NCBI GenBank assembly: GCA_013397695.1 | Contig: VYZI01000108.1 | Span: 1,006,303-1,070,302 of the forward strand | Direction: 5' to 3' | Length of the DNA stretch: 64,000 bases | Origin: Centropus unirufus | Lineage: Eukaryota; Chordata; Aves; Cuculiformes; Centropidae | Shown here: positions 36,701 through 51,700 of the stretch, piece after piece | Numbering within the stretch: the first letter of the stretch is position 1 | Layout of the letters: each line of letters opens with the position of its first letter | Program-made: the position numbers and the translations under genes | The notes under the pieces: generated by a model | Databases searched by the model: none | Seen by the model: the letters and a program-made list of their open reading frames with translations, nothing else | What the model was told of the DNA's origin: nothing

Positions 36701-39700
36701 TTGAGCTCTTTCAGAACTAGTTGTAATAGTTCCATGCTCCTTAAATCTTTTTTTCTATCACTGCTGTTACAATATATTATTCTTTATATTCTTAAGCTAT
36801 TAACTCTGAGCTCAGTTAATGATTTGTTGGTGGTTTAGAAGAGCGTATTTGGATCGTTTGTATTGGCATTAGCTTTTATTTTTTCTAAGAATGGCAAATA
36901 AATAATTCCAATAGTGGTGAAAAAAATAGGAAGGGGTTTGTTTCATGGAGCTTAGATTAGATTGGAACACATAATGTAGTTATCTTGACCTACTTTTTGT
37001 TTAATTTCCTAACTTAACTTTTTATTTTTGGCAAAATCCTTGCATGGTTTTGGTAGATAATGATTATTTGCCTTTTCTTGGAGAGATGCGAAGGATAAAT
37101 GTTTTTTCTCTCTTTTATTCTCTTGATACCTGGACTCCAATGTTTAAGGAAGTTTGTGAGTTACTTACAGGCTGTTTCCATTATCTTTGCTCCAAATAAA
37201 ATTTCAAGGTGCAAAATTAGAGACTCTAAACGTCTCAAGAGACTTGGTGTCAGCTCCTCAACAGGCAGAGGAATACCTTAAATCTCTGTTCAAGCAGAGG
37301 AAAAACTGAGCAAGCCAGGCATACCACTGGAGAAGCAGAATGCTTTTGGGTCCGTGGGCATGACAAACAAGAGGAAGAAATCTGTTTCCTCTCAACTAAA
37401 ACCCTAGTCTGAATTTTCTATCCAGTTTTGAAGGAGGGTGGTGGTCAGAGGTCACTGCTTTCCTTTGCCCTTCCTTTACCTAACACACGAACGCGGCCTT
37501 ATTGGAATAGAGGGCAGACAGAAATTACATTCGCATAGCCTCTTTGGAAGCATGGGTATGATCTTACTAGACAATCACTTGGGTTTGGGTTGTGAGATGA
37601 TCTCTAAACAGATGATGGAAAGGGTGTAAAATAAAGCTGGGAAGGGAAGATGGGGAATGGAAAGATGGCTGTTCATATTGTGCTCCTTCATGAAGCTTCA
37701 CTTGGTAAGGAATAATCTCTTTCTTTTCCTAGACATGCAAAATGACATGATCATGTATGACAATATCACATGCGAAATGCTACAGGACACAATGTCTTCT
37801 AATCATCATCAATTAATCATTGTATCCTAGGCTGGGACAGTACTGAGATGCTCTCCTGAGGCTCACTGAAGTTTGTTGTGACTTTAGTATGGATAGGAGC
37901 AAGTGCCTCATTTAGAGTTCCTTTGTTAAATAAGGACCTGAAAGTACTCCTGTGTCCAGTATCTCATTTACTAGATGTTCCTTCAGTTTTCCCTTTAGCT
38001 CTACTTTTGCCGTTGGACAAAATGCCACCTGTCTTCGCTTGCATTGGGACTGGCTACGGTTTTACTGCCTTAACTAAGTGCTGGTCTCCCTTGTTTGCTG
38101 GCAGCGTTTCTCTTTGATAATATCTAGTTTCTTCTTTCTCTTTAGAAACTGTAAAGGCGCGGAGTAGCATCACAGCTTTGTGATGAAGAACAGAAATTTT
38201 GGATAGATCAAACTGAGGGCAGAGCTGTACTGAACTTCAGACCTGTCTTTGCTTTCTGCTTGAGAAGTTGGACATAGAGGGTCTGGTTCAGGCTTGTGAT
38301 AATTGGTTCTTGCTGAATATGTGCTTTAATGTAGCAAAATAACCCAGCAAGTTATATTTATTGAATAATTCTACTTTATTTTACTTACACTGAAGAGGTC
38401 CATGTGGGAAAGTCATGTAAGAACACAGGTGATTAAATAAAAGGTTTCATCTCAGACTCCTTGTCTGAGATTGCTGCAAGAATCCCATATATCATGAACA
38501 TGTGACCTATGTACGTGGGGTTACTGTCCATTGAGTTACCACTGTAAGCTACCCAAGAAAAGGTTACAACTTTTCACTTGTTATGGATTTTTAAATGTCA
38601 TAGTGCCGTCATATAAGAACCTTTGCAATGAAATATTTTGAATTAGGAAACACTTGAGATATTTGACCCCATCTTCCAAAGTCACTAAAATTGATAAGTT
38701 TCTTTCACATTAAATACATGTGGATATGAATCTAGTTGTTGTTGTGCTCTTCCAGGGCTTTGTTAAACTGTTAAACATAAGTGTACTTAGGGAGGATTTA
38801 AAGTCTAGTGTTGTTTCCAAAGCAGAGCTACCAAGGGTTTACTTCTCCCATACAAATGTGTTGCTCTAGATGATGTTTTGTTAATGGGAGAAGATATTAC
38901 AATGCTGTTTCCCGGAAGCAGTGAAATCTATCTATTTCATAATTATACTTTCCCCATCTTAGTAGTCTCTACTCTTAGCATCACGTCTTTCTTTATCTCA
39001 TGCTATTATTAAAGCTGAAGGGTACCTTTTATTTTGTAAGGCATCCCTCATATAGTATCCACGATCACTCCAGGGATAAATAGGCATGTGCATGCAGTCT
39101 GGTGTAGGTGCAAAGGTAACTACATTGAGTGGGAAATGGAATGTGGAGTGGAAGTGGAGCACTTCATATTTCTCTGCCTAAATAGCCTTTTGCAGTCAGG
39201 ATATCAGCAGAGGTACCAACGCGAATAACAAAGAGCAAAAGGAAAGAGAAATTGAGGGCAAGATAAAGCAGAGGAAAGAGAATTTGTGGGAGCAGGAGTT
39301 TGCTTTCTGGGGCTGTCACTGCATTCTATTTGTGTGGGTGGACTGGTGAATCACTAAGCAGGTGTAGGGAGATGAGGGAGAGAAGGGAAGTGTTTGCACT
39401 CTTAGAGGTGAGAACGTGTGAAAGAATGGAAAGAAAGACAGTATTTGTTGAATACAGGGACCACAGTTCACGGGTTGGCAAGAGAGAGCCCATGAAGGGT
39501 TTTTTTTTTCAAACTAGGAAGTCAATTTTTGATCTAATGAAGTGAAAGTCAGTGGAATCGAACCGCTCTGCCAAATCCAAATATTCAAAGCTCATGAGTT
39601 TTCTCTCCCTGTTCTATTACCGTATCTTGAAATTGGCCTAAATGTCACAAGTATTTAAAAAATTATATATATTTTTTAAAAATCTTATTCTCTCTTTTCA

Positions 39701-42700
39701 TCCAGGTTTGTAAAATTTCAGCTTCTCATGAGACCTTGCAGAACACCAAAGCCAGAAGAAATATTTACATTCATGTAGTCTGTGGTGTCTTAATTCAGTC
39801 TAACAGATTCTGCTGAGATATTACCCTGATTACTTTCTAAATATGTCATGTCACACATTATTTGCCAAAAATCTTAGTTTTGTTTCTCTCTTCAACTTAC
39901 GTAGAATTTTTCATCCTCCGTTGTAAAGGCCAATATGATTTTTTTTTACTATATTGAGAGTATTATCTATAGCACAAATGTATTCATAGTCTATTTTTAA
40001 TAGTCAGCCTCTGCAATTTCAGAGTGAGACTATGGAAGTGTGCCATGGTCTGATGGTTCCTAAGCTATCATCAATAATTTTGATCTGTACTTGTTTTATT
40101 TTTTTATAATGTTAGTGCAGGCAGCATGTTGACAGAATGTAGACCCCTTCATAAGCTGTCAAGGTAGTAAATCTTTTTATAAATGGGTCTGGTGTCTTCA
40201 GGAGTTCTGTAGGGGCATGTATGGAGAGAAGGGCAATTCAAATGCAGACCAATTCTGAGTTTTTTTCATAAAAGGTGTCTCTGTGTAATGCATTAGACTC
40301 TCTGCAGCAAGCTTTTAACTAACGCATTAAAGCCAACGTGCTGCTTTTAATTGTCTCTGAAACAGTAATGCTATAACAAATGACAATGGACATTTCCTTT
40401 GCATGCGTTACATCACATAGCATCTGCTGACCCTGGTTTCCCATTTTGAGCTTTGTAGTTGCATTTCTGAGGGTAAGTTGTGTACACCTTTCACTGTTAT
40501 TGTACTGATCACAGGAATGACTGCCTGAATTCTAAATGTATGTTTGGTGCAGGTGCAAAACTTTTGATTGTGAAAAGAAGTTATAAACTTGCTGCATTTA
40601 TAAGTGGAGGGGGAGAGTGGTGAGAAAGGAAATTTTTCACAGTAACTTGAAAATTAAATACTTTTCTCTTGGTTTGTTCTGATTTCACTTCAAAATAAAG
40701 CCTTAGAGCCCAAGCTGTAAGTCTCCTAGTTCAGCAGAAGCTCTATTTCTCAAGTACAGGCTACCTGCCAGCCTTGCAAACTGAAAGAGGATTTAAGAAC
40801 CCAGAAGTCCTGGTTCATCTGTGCCAGCTGTGAGATGACATGGAGCTTTGGGTTCTACTGCAGTGCCAAGAATAGGGAGACAAACATGTGCAGGGCAGGC
40901 AGCAAAACTAGCTCTGACTGAGTTAATTTGTAGGCTAGAAGCCAATCTCTGTCTTAGTTTTAGCACCTTGCTCCCCAGCAGGGCTAGTGAAACCGGATTG
41001 CTTCTGGTACTTCACTGTGCCCTGTAGGCACCGAGTCCTAGCGAGCGCTGAGCCTCCTCAGGCCCACAGAGCTGCTATGTTACCAGCTCTGTGGCAGCAA
41101 GCCTGCAAGCTTTGAAGTCCCTGACTATGGATGTGATTTAACTGTGAACACAGTTGCCATAAGGCATCACTGAGGCCAAAGGATTTAGCAGGATTAAACA
41201 AGGGATTGAATGCTTTTGTATAAATAACGAATATATCTAGAATTATAGTTGCTAATGTTGAGTTGATATAAAAACCTCAAGCTTAGGATTTATCTTCTAG
41301 GGATCACAGCAAGAAATCCTTCTAAGGGCTGGCATATCCCAAATCTTACCTCTTTCAGGTTTTTGTATTTCTAGGACACTTGATACATGGCTCAGGCAAG
41401 AGGCAGGATGTTAGAATAGACGTGTCACAGGTTAGATTCTCTATGTCTGTGTTTATCTGTCTCCAATGGCTTCGTCTACTCTTACCATGAAGAAGTGATT
41501 TTTGGTACGTTTATTTATTTGCAAAGCATTATCCAGCATTACTAAAGAGAGGTGCATGTGAGTAAAGTGTACATTGGCATGAGCCTGTCTTGTTAGTTGG
41601 ACAGCAACAGCAGATGCTCACTGGCTGTACTTGTTGTTCCAGTAATTGGGCATCTTCACAGAAACATGTCAAAAGGATGGCAAGGAAAAGGAAAATCTCA
41701 CCTTTCATTAGGTTTGCTTCTGTGGGCTGAAGGAATGACTCAGCTTTCAGGCATGAGAAACACCCCTAGTACCACACCTTCCTGGCAAAGCCAGGTGCGT
41801 AAGCACTCCAGAGGCCTGTTCCTGAGGAAAACACTGGAAAGGCACTCTCTATTCTCCATGCCTGAATAACATCTAGTGTTGTTACCTTAGGCATTTTTCT
41901 GTCCAGCCCTGTTAGTAAAAGAGCGTCATACAGAACTGTTGCTTTGCTTGTAATAACATTGCTTGGGTAGCTGTGACCTAGAGGGCTTAACAAGAGAATG
42001 CACAGATTTTGAAAGCAAACAGGCTTTAGACTGTTTTGGCCAGATGTTATCTCTCTGGTGCAACTGAAAACTTTGCATCATCCCTTTCTCAGTTTATGGG
42101 TGGAAAACTGTACTCACCCAGGGAAAGGAACTGCTGGAGAACCCTGGGTAGTTTAGAAGTGGAGTTGGTAGTAGAGCAGCGCCTGTTGTGGTCTGCTGCC
42201 CTCAATAGAAAAGAGAAATGTTCTTCAGGATTTCATATGTGCAGATGAATTGCCACTTCTAGTTCTTCGTGTTTTGTTTGTTTCTGATGATCTTTTGAGT
42301 TTGGCTTCACTGTGTAATACTAAAGAGTCACAAAAACATGACTTCAGGATTGCCAGGCAAGTTTTGTGTTTTTAATCAGTTAAAGTAAACATTTAGTTCT
42401 TAAAGAGATGGTTATAATAGCTCCTGAAATGTGAGTGTGGACCAATTGTCCTCAAACTAGCTGGAAAAAGACTCATGAAAGGCAGCATTAATGAGATCCT
42501 GTAGTCTAAGGCTCATTGTCTTGCCAGGCCCTACATAACCATGATTTAAGCAGTAGGAATTACAGAAGTACTATCAGTGCAAGTGGCAACTTTACTTTTC
42601 CTGGTATCAGTTGCTGCATTTCTTCATCCTTCTTTTAGTGAAGGATGCTTTGATGTTAGAAAGCACTCTGAAAGTAGCTAAGCAAGTGAAAATCTGTGAT

Positions 42701-45700
42701 TCTTTCTAAAACGCTGACTTCAAACAAAGCTTTTTCTGTATAAGACAGAAGAATGGGTCCAGGCGTATTTTCGCTTCCTCTTCTGTTCTTGTAAAAGAGA
42801 AAGGAAAGATATTGCAATTTTTACTATATACACAAAAGTTCTACCTGCCTTTAACAGCAGGAAGATGACTTATACCACTGCTTGTTCTGCTAAACCACAA
42901 CTCCAAATGTCATGCTCCTTCCTTCTTTTGTCCACTGAGATCTGTGGTTAGTTGTCTTGGACTATCATATAGTTAAGCAACGCTCAGATAAAAAGCTCTG
43001 AAGCACAACCTTCCCTTCATTGTAATTTCTTTAGCCATCCCTGCTCACAGCAAAGGCTTGGTGAGCTTTAGAAAGGCTTTTATTTCTTTTTTATTTTGCT
43101 ATAGTTCATGCTACTATATATTAAAGTATATCTTCAGTGCCACAAGGGACTTCCATTGAGATCGAAGCACATTTCCTATAATATGGCACTTTGTAAGTGT
43201 ACCTATCTCTTTCCATCATCTTTATCTGCTCCTTTGGCATGAGCAGGGAATACAGGCTTCCCTCTTTTTACAGGTTTTGTGCACTTTTTACATTGTCCAT
43301 GTAGATAGTGGAGTGATATTAGCTAATATAATGGTACGAATAGGTCCTTTATTGGACAGTCGGACTCCAATGTATCAGAGTAATCTTTTGCGTCTGTTGC
43401 TAATGTCCAGTGCTTTTCCTAGGTCCACATTAATTTCAGATTTCACAGGATGTAGCTTTCTGCAAAACTCTTTCTTCCTCTTGTTCAGAAGTGTCTGCAA
43501 GAGCTGTACCAAGGGCTTGATTTCCTGGGTCCAGGTCACGCTGATGTGACTTGTCTGTGTTTACAGATGTCCAGAGATGTACAGAGAACCCCTCAAGTGA
43601 GATGATGTGGGCAGTTGAGAGTCAAGGCAGAAGCTCCTTAGATTTTCCTCCTGCATGAACTAGCCTGTCTGTTGTGGATGTGGCTCCATGTGACCTGTCA
43701 CACTTTGTTTCAGAACTCATCTACATGAAAGGATCTCTGTCCTGGTCTTTCATGTGCAGTGTGGGCATACGCTAAGCCAAAAGGCCAACAGCTCTTTTCT
43801 TATAGAACATAATACTAAGTTCAGTGGCTACTTTTATGCTTTTACAACTGTTCATTAAATTATGTAGTAAGTAATAAACTTTTCTGCTCCATTGAACAAT
43901 TAAGCAGGTATGTTCTCTTGTTGTTTATGATGATAAAATTGGTAGCTATTTTTCATGAGCCTTGTGTACAATATCAAAGTTACCTGGGTAACTTTGTAGC
44001 TCATTTTGTAGTTCAGATGGTACAGTGTACTGGTATGTATGGTATTTCAGGGTACGTGAACTGTTCTCTTCTGTGCTTGTGAAAAAGATACGCACAACTG
44101 TGTCATCTTGGACCATCATTGCTGAGAGAGGCAGAATACAGGATGCCACCTGTGATTGAACTGGAAGTCTGAGAGCTAGACTCTTGGGTGTTGTGGTGCA
44201 TTCCAATTTAAACTATCCTGTTTAAGTTAGGTGGGGACTAAGACGGACATATCAAAACCAAATTAAGCCTTTGAAGAACTAGATATAGTAATTAGAATCA
44301 GACAAGCATTTAATTGTATGTAACAAAACAATACCTCTGTACTTCTTTACCTTGTGATATATTAAATCTTCTAGTATGTTATGCCTGTTTAGAATAGAAA
44401 TATTTTTTTGGTTCAAGGCTTCAAATTCAAAATTAAAGGCTTTCAGAAACCTTCTGTTTGTGAACTGTCCTGTGAAGTTTATGATGATAAATAGCAATTT
44501 ATAATTGATTCTTCTTACATTAATATGCAGATCCATCTGAGCATGACTAGGGAATCTGGGAACTCTCTGCTGTCAAACTTCTTCAAGAGCCTGTTGGAGA
44601 CATAATATGCATTCCAATATGTCTGTGTTGCCTTGATCTCTAGATCAATCTAGAGGATGAAAAAGGAATAGGAGGAAGGATACGAACACTCAGAAAGTCC
44701 TCAGGACTGATTACTTGAAGTGGTTAAGAAAGCTGACAACATAGTTGATGTGGGGATGTCTCTTCCAAGCTGCTTGGGCATGACAGTGTTTTTTGGCCAG
44801 ACTGAGGGTAGTACTTCATGTAGTACCTGTACTAGAGGTACATACTACCATGTACTAGAGAAAATGGACAAAATTTGCCTTAGGTGGGTTTGATACATAA
44901 AAGACAGTGTAGAGTTGGGGAAAATTTTGCGTGCTTGGGAGCAGAGATGGAACTTGAGAAGTATGATATGGCGCCAGAGAGATTAAACTTGCCATCATGA
45001 GATTCCAACAAAATTGCAGTTTTTGTCCGCAATGCCTGGTATCTTGACCTGACTGTTGCCTTGTGGTCCCAGTGTTAAATGAAGGAAATGGAAGGGAAGA
45101 CTTTAGCTGTCAGCTTCCATTTGTTGGTGTGCCTAAAGGTTGTGGAGGTGAGTGCCTGGAGGCTGGACAGCTGGAGATTCAAGAACAGACAATCTTGGTT
45201 TCACTGCTGCCCTTGGGGCATGTCTCATAATGCATGTCTGTGCCTCGCTTGTCTGCCAAGACCTTTTTGATCTATCTGCCTTACAGAAGTCTGCGATGGA
45301 GACACATTACTTCCTAGCATGTCTTACATGATAGCTTGGTGGACCTAGAAAGAGGCTTGAGGTAAAAAATTTGGGCTTTCTTTTGGGCACCTATACACTA
45401 AGGCATAATGCATGTTCTCAGGTCTAGCTCACATTTGTTTAAATATACTCCTCTTGAACATTCGTCTTTTCTGATAATTTTCTAGACATAGCCCTGAAAT
45501 GTTATTCTACAGGTATATTACACCTCACTGCTGTATTCACAAATTTTTAGCTCCTGAGGATATCTTTAAGTGGGGGATTTACCTTTGGTTCATTTTATTT
45601 ATAAAACAGAGAGTGAGTTTTCAGGTGCCTGCCTAAAGCAGATGCTCAGAGGTCAGCTATTTATGTGACATAATGGAGGAGGCTGTATGAAATGGGATGT

Positions 45701-48700
45701 ATAATCTCTTCCCCTGTCCATTGAGTTTAAGCCCTGTCTTTTTCACTAGCAAATGTGAACCACTCATCCATTAATCAACATGTTCAAAAGTATGGGGAGC
45801 TTTGCAGGGATGGTGGTTTAAATACTAAGGGCCTGCCCTAAATTATTTGCCCTGATAATTTAGTTTTTTCTGCTGCTTGAAGCATATGCTTAGCAGACGT
45901 TAGCATTTAACCCAAGACTGAATATTTGGAGTTTGTCTACAAGCCAGATATATTAAAAACATGGAAGTGGGTGAGTGCTTCCAGCTAAGAGCGGGAGATC
46001 GAGTAAGACACGGAGATGTTGGGGTAGAAGGCAAATGTGCGCACTGTTTATATTGACTATGCTTCTTGTGCTCATTTTTCAAGCATTTAATAAAACTTCA
46101 TTAATTCAAAAGTACTTTAAAATATATTATGTATTTAATGTTCCTAGCCTCATTTCCCTGAGTTTAAATGATCTCTGAACAGTGTAGGGTTCCTGTTATT
46201 TTATTCATCATTCTAAATTGTATTGAACTGTAGATTTTTCTCAAGCAGCTTGTTATGTCTAGCAGGACACAAAACTTAAGCTGTGTTAGTTACTTTTATT
46301 GGATTACACTAGGGCTTGGAATCATGATTTGGGTACAGATACTCAGAATTTCAAGTCCCAAATTTGATTTCCACAAACATTTTTTATCATTCAGGTTGTT
46401 CCTGCCAATGGATTTTCTTGCATAACTCTTCACTGAAAGAGGTGAAAATATTTGCTAGCTGTTACTACTGTAGTTACTTTGGAGATATTACGCTATTTCA
46501 GTTATTTATAATCCTATTTTTATGCGAATAATTAGAAAGAAGAAAAACTGAGACTATACCTGGTTTAGTGCCTGTGAAGCACATTGAGAACCTTTTAAAA
46601 AAAGGAAAAATAAAGAGCAAGTGAAAGACATATCTCACTGCTTTGGTGACATTACAGTAAACACACTCGTTCGTATGCGTAGGGATTTCTAGAAAAAAAA
46701 CGATCTTATACATAAGGTGATTAAGACAAGTAAACCCAGAAATGTTCCTTTGTTGTTAAACAAAGATGTTATTCTCGCACTTGTAAGATTTAGTAAGACA
46801 TTAAGCATGTGTGCATGATGTCAAGATATTGGCTCTAGCATGTGTTCTTACAGCCTTTATACTTTGTGATGACATAATTAGGTACATTCTGTGAAACTAA
46901 CTTAAAATGTTACTGTCTGTTCCAATGAATTGAATGTGTTTGGTCCAAGATATGTTGCTGGAACATTTGCACAGCCTTTTGTCTGGAAGTTTGGGGAGTT
47001 CAGAAGTGAAACCATCTTTCTTTTGTTCAGTGCAGTCACATGTTTACAGGTTTCCATATGTTTCCAGTGTCCAGAGACGCTGTCACAACTGAGTGCTAAT
47101 GAAAACCTTAGATCCCTGGCTAGAATAACCCTTTGAATTTCCTGGCCCAGCTGTAGGTTCTTGCAGTTTGCAAGCACACTGGTGCTCAGCCTGGAACTGA
47201 AACTGCTGGCTTAGATATTTAGAGGTACAGATCACCAAGCAAGATTGTTAAGCCCAAGTCCCTTCATCTTTCCCTCTTGCCCTCTCTTACAAATTTCTGT
47301 ACAACTCCCGCAATTTACTCTTCTGCTTCTGGCTCCTTGTTATTAAATATTTCACACTTCATACAGCACCATTCTTCTCAAAGTACTTGGAGACCTTAAC
47401 TTGCAAAATCATCTGCAATAGATACTTTGGGCATATACTTTAGAAGTAGCTCAGCTGGAGGTCAATAAGCTAGCTCGTTCAGGTAAGACGAGCTTATCTT
47501 TTTTTTTGTAACAATATATACAAAAAATATAGCTTAAAAAAAAAGGAAGCATACAGTCACTGAGCCATTGTTTAAATTGCTACTGTTTGCTGTCCAATGC
47601 CACCAAGAATGCATTAGAAAAAAAGGTGAGTTGGGCTTTGTTTTGAAATCCAGGTTGAGTCTATGTAGGCATATTAGAGCATGCTGAGAATATCTAGAAG
47701 AACAAGACAACCTGTCCCCCAAAAGCTGTCTCTACAAGAGCTACGTTTCTGGAAACCAGCAGTTTTTAAGACAGGTTAGTAATTTGCTGTTGAGGTCCTT
47801 CATCAATCTGGAATTATTCTAGCTGTATCAACTCCTTGGTTGCTACAAATCAATTCTCCTTACTCCTGCTCTGTGATTTTGCTCAAAATAAGCAAGGCTG
47901 GTTGTAAATGTTCTTTTTTTTGAAGTTTCAGACTCAGGACTCAGCAGGATCTTGACACTGCACTCTTTTTAAAAGAGTAATTGTGGTTGGATTTCATAAT
48001 ATTAGAGCTTGTGTTGGGAGGGGAACTGAAGTGAGGTATGTGTATGTGGTGCTCCCTGGATCCCAGAATAATGACTGGCTCAAGCTGCTTTTTCAAATAT
48101 GTTGCCACTCCGCTGAGAATGGAAAAAAACCCTGGCACGTACTCATGTCTGGACTTGGCCACAGTTTTTCTCTCTTTTCTCTTTCTCTCTCCTTCTCAGG
48201 AACTCAGTTGGCCTTGCATGTGTCTTCAGGGTGTAGACTTACAGCTTTTGCTGGACTCTCAAAAAAAGCTACAGCAGGGTTACTTTTGTGGATTTTTAAA
48301 AGCCGTGGTCATTGTTGGGCCTCCCCCGACACAGAAGTTTTAATCTTGAGTCCTGAGTTGATCTGTTCAGAACTCCATCGATGAATCGGTTGCTGCCTGC
48401 CCAGATAAAGGAGGGACTTGCAGTACTGAACTTGAGACATTGAAGACGGATGATCATACTTGGAGGCTGGTGTCTTTCTCTGAGTTGTGGTGAGAGGCAA
48501 TGAGTCAGGCTCTGGCTTCAGAGCACCTGCTGGAGGAGCTGCCCTCTTTCTCTCTGTCTTGATTGAGCTCAATGCATATTTGATTGCCCAGGTTAGGTAT
48601 TTAACATACCTTGTATGGATCTCCATCCCAGAACTACTTTGGAAATTGATGGGATTTAGAGTAGATGTCTAGTTCTCACATGCAGAGAGCCAGATGAATG

Positions 48701-51700
48701 CAACATAGGGTAATAAACAGATGTACAAAGAGAAATGTAATTCTGAGGGAAGTGAGAACAAGGGATGACTAATATCATGTGGCTGCTCTGAGAGACAGAT
48801 GAACACCCTGCCAGCATGCTGGTGTTTTAATTCTGTTGCTGTTAACAGTAAGGTACCTGGTAAATGGCAGAGGAGTAAACAACAGCTCCTGCAGGCGAAT
48901 GCCACAAACTCTGTCTGGCTCCCAGTCAGCCCTTCTTCATCTTCTGACACTGTGCTGGACTCCAAACAGTTTCACTACTCCAGTGACTACAGTGCAGTTA
49001 CTGGCTGAGGACTTAGTCTTGGATCCAGAGAGAGATTTAGAGAAGTTTGCATCTGGATGTGTGTGGTGTGAGGTCATCTCTAATTATAGGTAATGAGTCT
49101 TCTTTCTTGTCCTCAGCTTCAATGGCAAACTGATTTAAACTAAGTTACAGCAGAAAATAATTTCCAAACTACCTTTTTTTTTTCTGTGCTACTTACATAG
49201 GGGCCAGCATGTGCCTGACTGCTTGACAAATGTGGGGCTTTCTCCTTTCCTTGACCACTAACTTAGCAATAAAACACAGTTGAGGTTCTTCTTTGCCTTC
49301 CCCAAGGCAAGGAGAACAGATCAGAGAAAGGCCAGCATAACTAACCAGAAGATGAAGAGGGAGAATTCCACATCCTTTGAGAATACCTGGCATGGAATTC
49401 TCTCTTCCTGGCAGTTCTCTATGTGACAGGGCTAGGCTACATAGTCCTGAATGCAGACCTGTGCTGTGACAGCCTTGGCTGAGCCCACAGTGGTTTGTTT
49501 TGAGAATGATTTCCCATCTGCTCCACGTTTACTCAAATGTGCAATGATGTTTGCACAGGAAGGAAAGTTGTTGATATTTTAAAATATTATGGCATCAAAT
49601 ACCGTTTTTCTAAAAGACAGGTAGAGAGAAGAGGAGAGGAAAGCTGTGGCATCTTAGAAGCAATAACTTGCATGCAGCTGGTGTGTTTATATTTGTTCAA
49701 GGAGCAATTCCCTGAGGTGCCTGCCTTGTCTGACTGTAAGTCTAATATAATTCCCTTAAGGCTGACCTCTGTTTTCAGCACAGAACATTGAGGGATTACT
49801 GCTGTAGCTGAAATATTCCATGCATCCAAGTGTCCTGCTTGTAGAGAAATTTGCTAAGTGTGTTCTCACTGTGGGAATGTTCCCAGCTCTTTCAATTGTT
49901 AAAAAGATATATTGCTTCCCTCATCCTTAGATCATCTTTTGGCCCACTGAGGACTGCTATTACTTGCTCTTCTAAATTTAGCAATGTTAGACACCTCAAA
50001 TTATCAATTTAGTGCCCAACAGAACTGCCACTCAGAAGAAGAAAAAAATATTTTTCTCTCCTTCATAATAGATTCTGTTCAAAGTGCTTTCATTTGATGA
50101 AAAATGTTTTCTCTAGCCATTAAAAACAATGGAGAAGTATGCCAGATAGCCTCACTAAGACATGTTGGCATGGAACAGGACATGAAAAGAGATGAGGGAA
50201 AAAACACATGTTGAGCTTTACTACTACTGGGCTAAAAAACAGGACCATTTCACACCAAGAAATTAACTGGACCTTGACCAAGACCAGAGAAAATTGGCAC
50301 TGTTTTAGGTCTTAAATATAGAGTTGGTGCTTTAATGATGGTTTATTAAAACTTGAGCATTGATGTAAAGACAATAGATGAACAGGATATTTTTGGGTGT
50401 ACTTTTAATTTTAAAATAATATAGTTTTAAATCTAAAACCAGCACAAAACACACAACAAGACCTGGACATTTAAGCTACCATCTTCTCCTTTGCAACTAG
50501 AAGATGGTGTGAAAAGTCAGACCTTTTGCTGTGTTTAGGTAAACAAACTTCATGTCTTTCTGGCTAATAAACTACTGCACATGTGAGGTACAATGACATT
50601 ACTTCATGGCTCTTCTCTCCATTCTTTGGTTTATGTATCTAAAGCACTGTGCCTTCTAGAAGTATGAAAAATGTAAGTTGTGGGTTTTGGTTTTATTTTT
50701 TATACTTTGTTACCCACCTCTCCTGTGTGTGCTAGGCTCTTGGAATGCCCTGGAAACCTTCTGCCATGCAAAATGTAGTAGCATAAATATGAATCATTTC
50801 CTTTGTACTGATGTCCCTGATACTGTGTCCGGAGTCCCTAGACACTGGTTTTGAGACCTTTCTGGTAGACATTGTTATTTCTGAATTAGGTTGAGTCTGG
50901 CTGTACTTTGTGACCTGGGAGACTGCTCCAGGCTTAATCATCTGGTTATCCACACCCTCTGTGAGTCTGCAAATGACAAGAATCCAATTTGGAGCAGGTG
51001 TACTACTCTCTCCATAGGAAATCCTGAGCATTGAGGGTGGAGACCTGTGTGTACTGGCTGTGCTATTCCTTACAGTGTGGGTAAGTGATGTGGGCTGGAT
51101 GATCTCTGTATAACATGGATATAACAGGATTGTGCCCTCAGGCAGGGGAACTAATGAGCATTGTGAGTGTGTCCCTGTGACAGAAAAACTTTAATTCATG
51201 TAAAAGTAACCCCTTTATCTGAACATGTGGGGTTTTTTTTTCTCTAATTACCCCTCAGCTTTTTCAACAATACTTCTGGAAGCCTTGCCTTGCCTTTGGT
51301 CCTGCACTTAGTAAGGAGCAAATTTAAACCATCTAAGTTTGAGATGCAGTGTAATCAGTATCTGTTGTCTTCCATTTTGCCACCTGTAATGTATCTGCAG
51401 TAGCCCAAGGTGCTGTGTTCACACAGCCTTGCTGTGGTAGGGGAAGACAAGTTCTCCTCTGAGTGGCTGTCCACTTGCATCTCACATATTCTTGCCCCAG
51501 ATGACAATGTTCCACTGCGAGTTCCACCTGCTCTCTCGCCACCTACACTGTGGGAATTAATTTGGTTTCTTTACCTAGTGTTTCCAGTCTTCAAAGTTTT
51601 CAAATAAAGACACTTCAATTTGTTGCATGGAGAGCATTTTTCTCTTGCTTTTCCCACATGTGCTTTCATTTAACATGAAATAATATATGGCTTCAACAGC

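Noticed and set aside
40980..41110. Slightly CpG-containing patch as a CpG island or promoter
   Set aside because: Only a few CpGs occur in a short span, with ordinary GC content around them and no TATA, initiator or open frame.
44811..44865. Repeated GTAC/TACTAG words as a tandem repeat or binding array
   Set aside because: The copies vary in spacing and orientation and cover only about 50 bases. There is no consistent unit.
51080..51110. GGGCTGGATGATCTCT as a CR1 3' end
   Set aside because: Only about 16 bases resemble the CR1 tail, and neither the preceding ORF2 end nor the terminal repeats are present.
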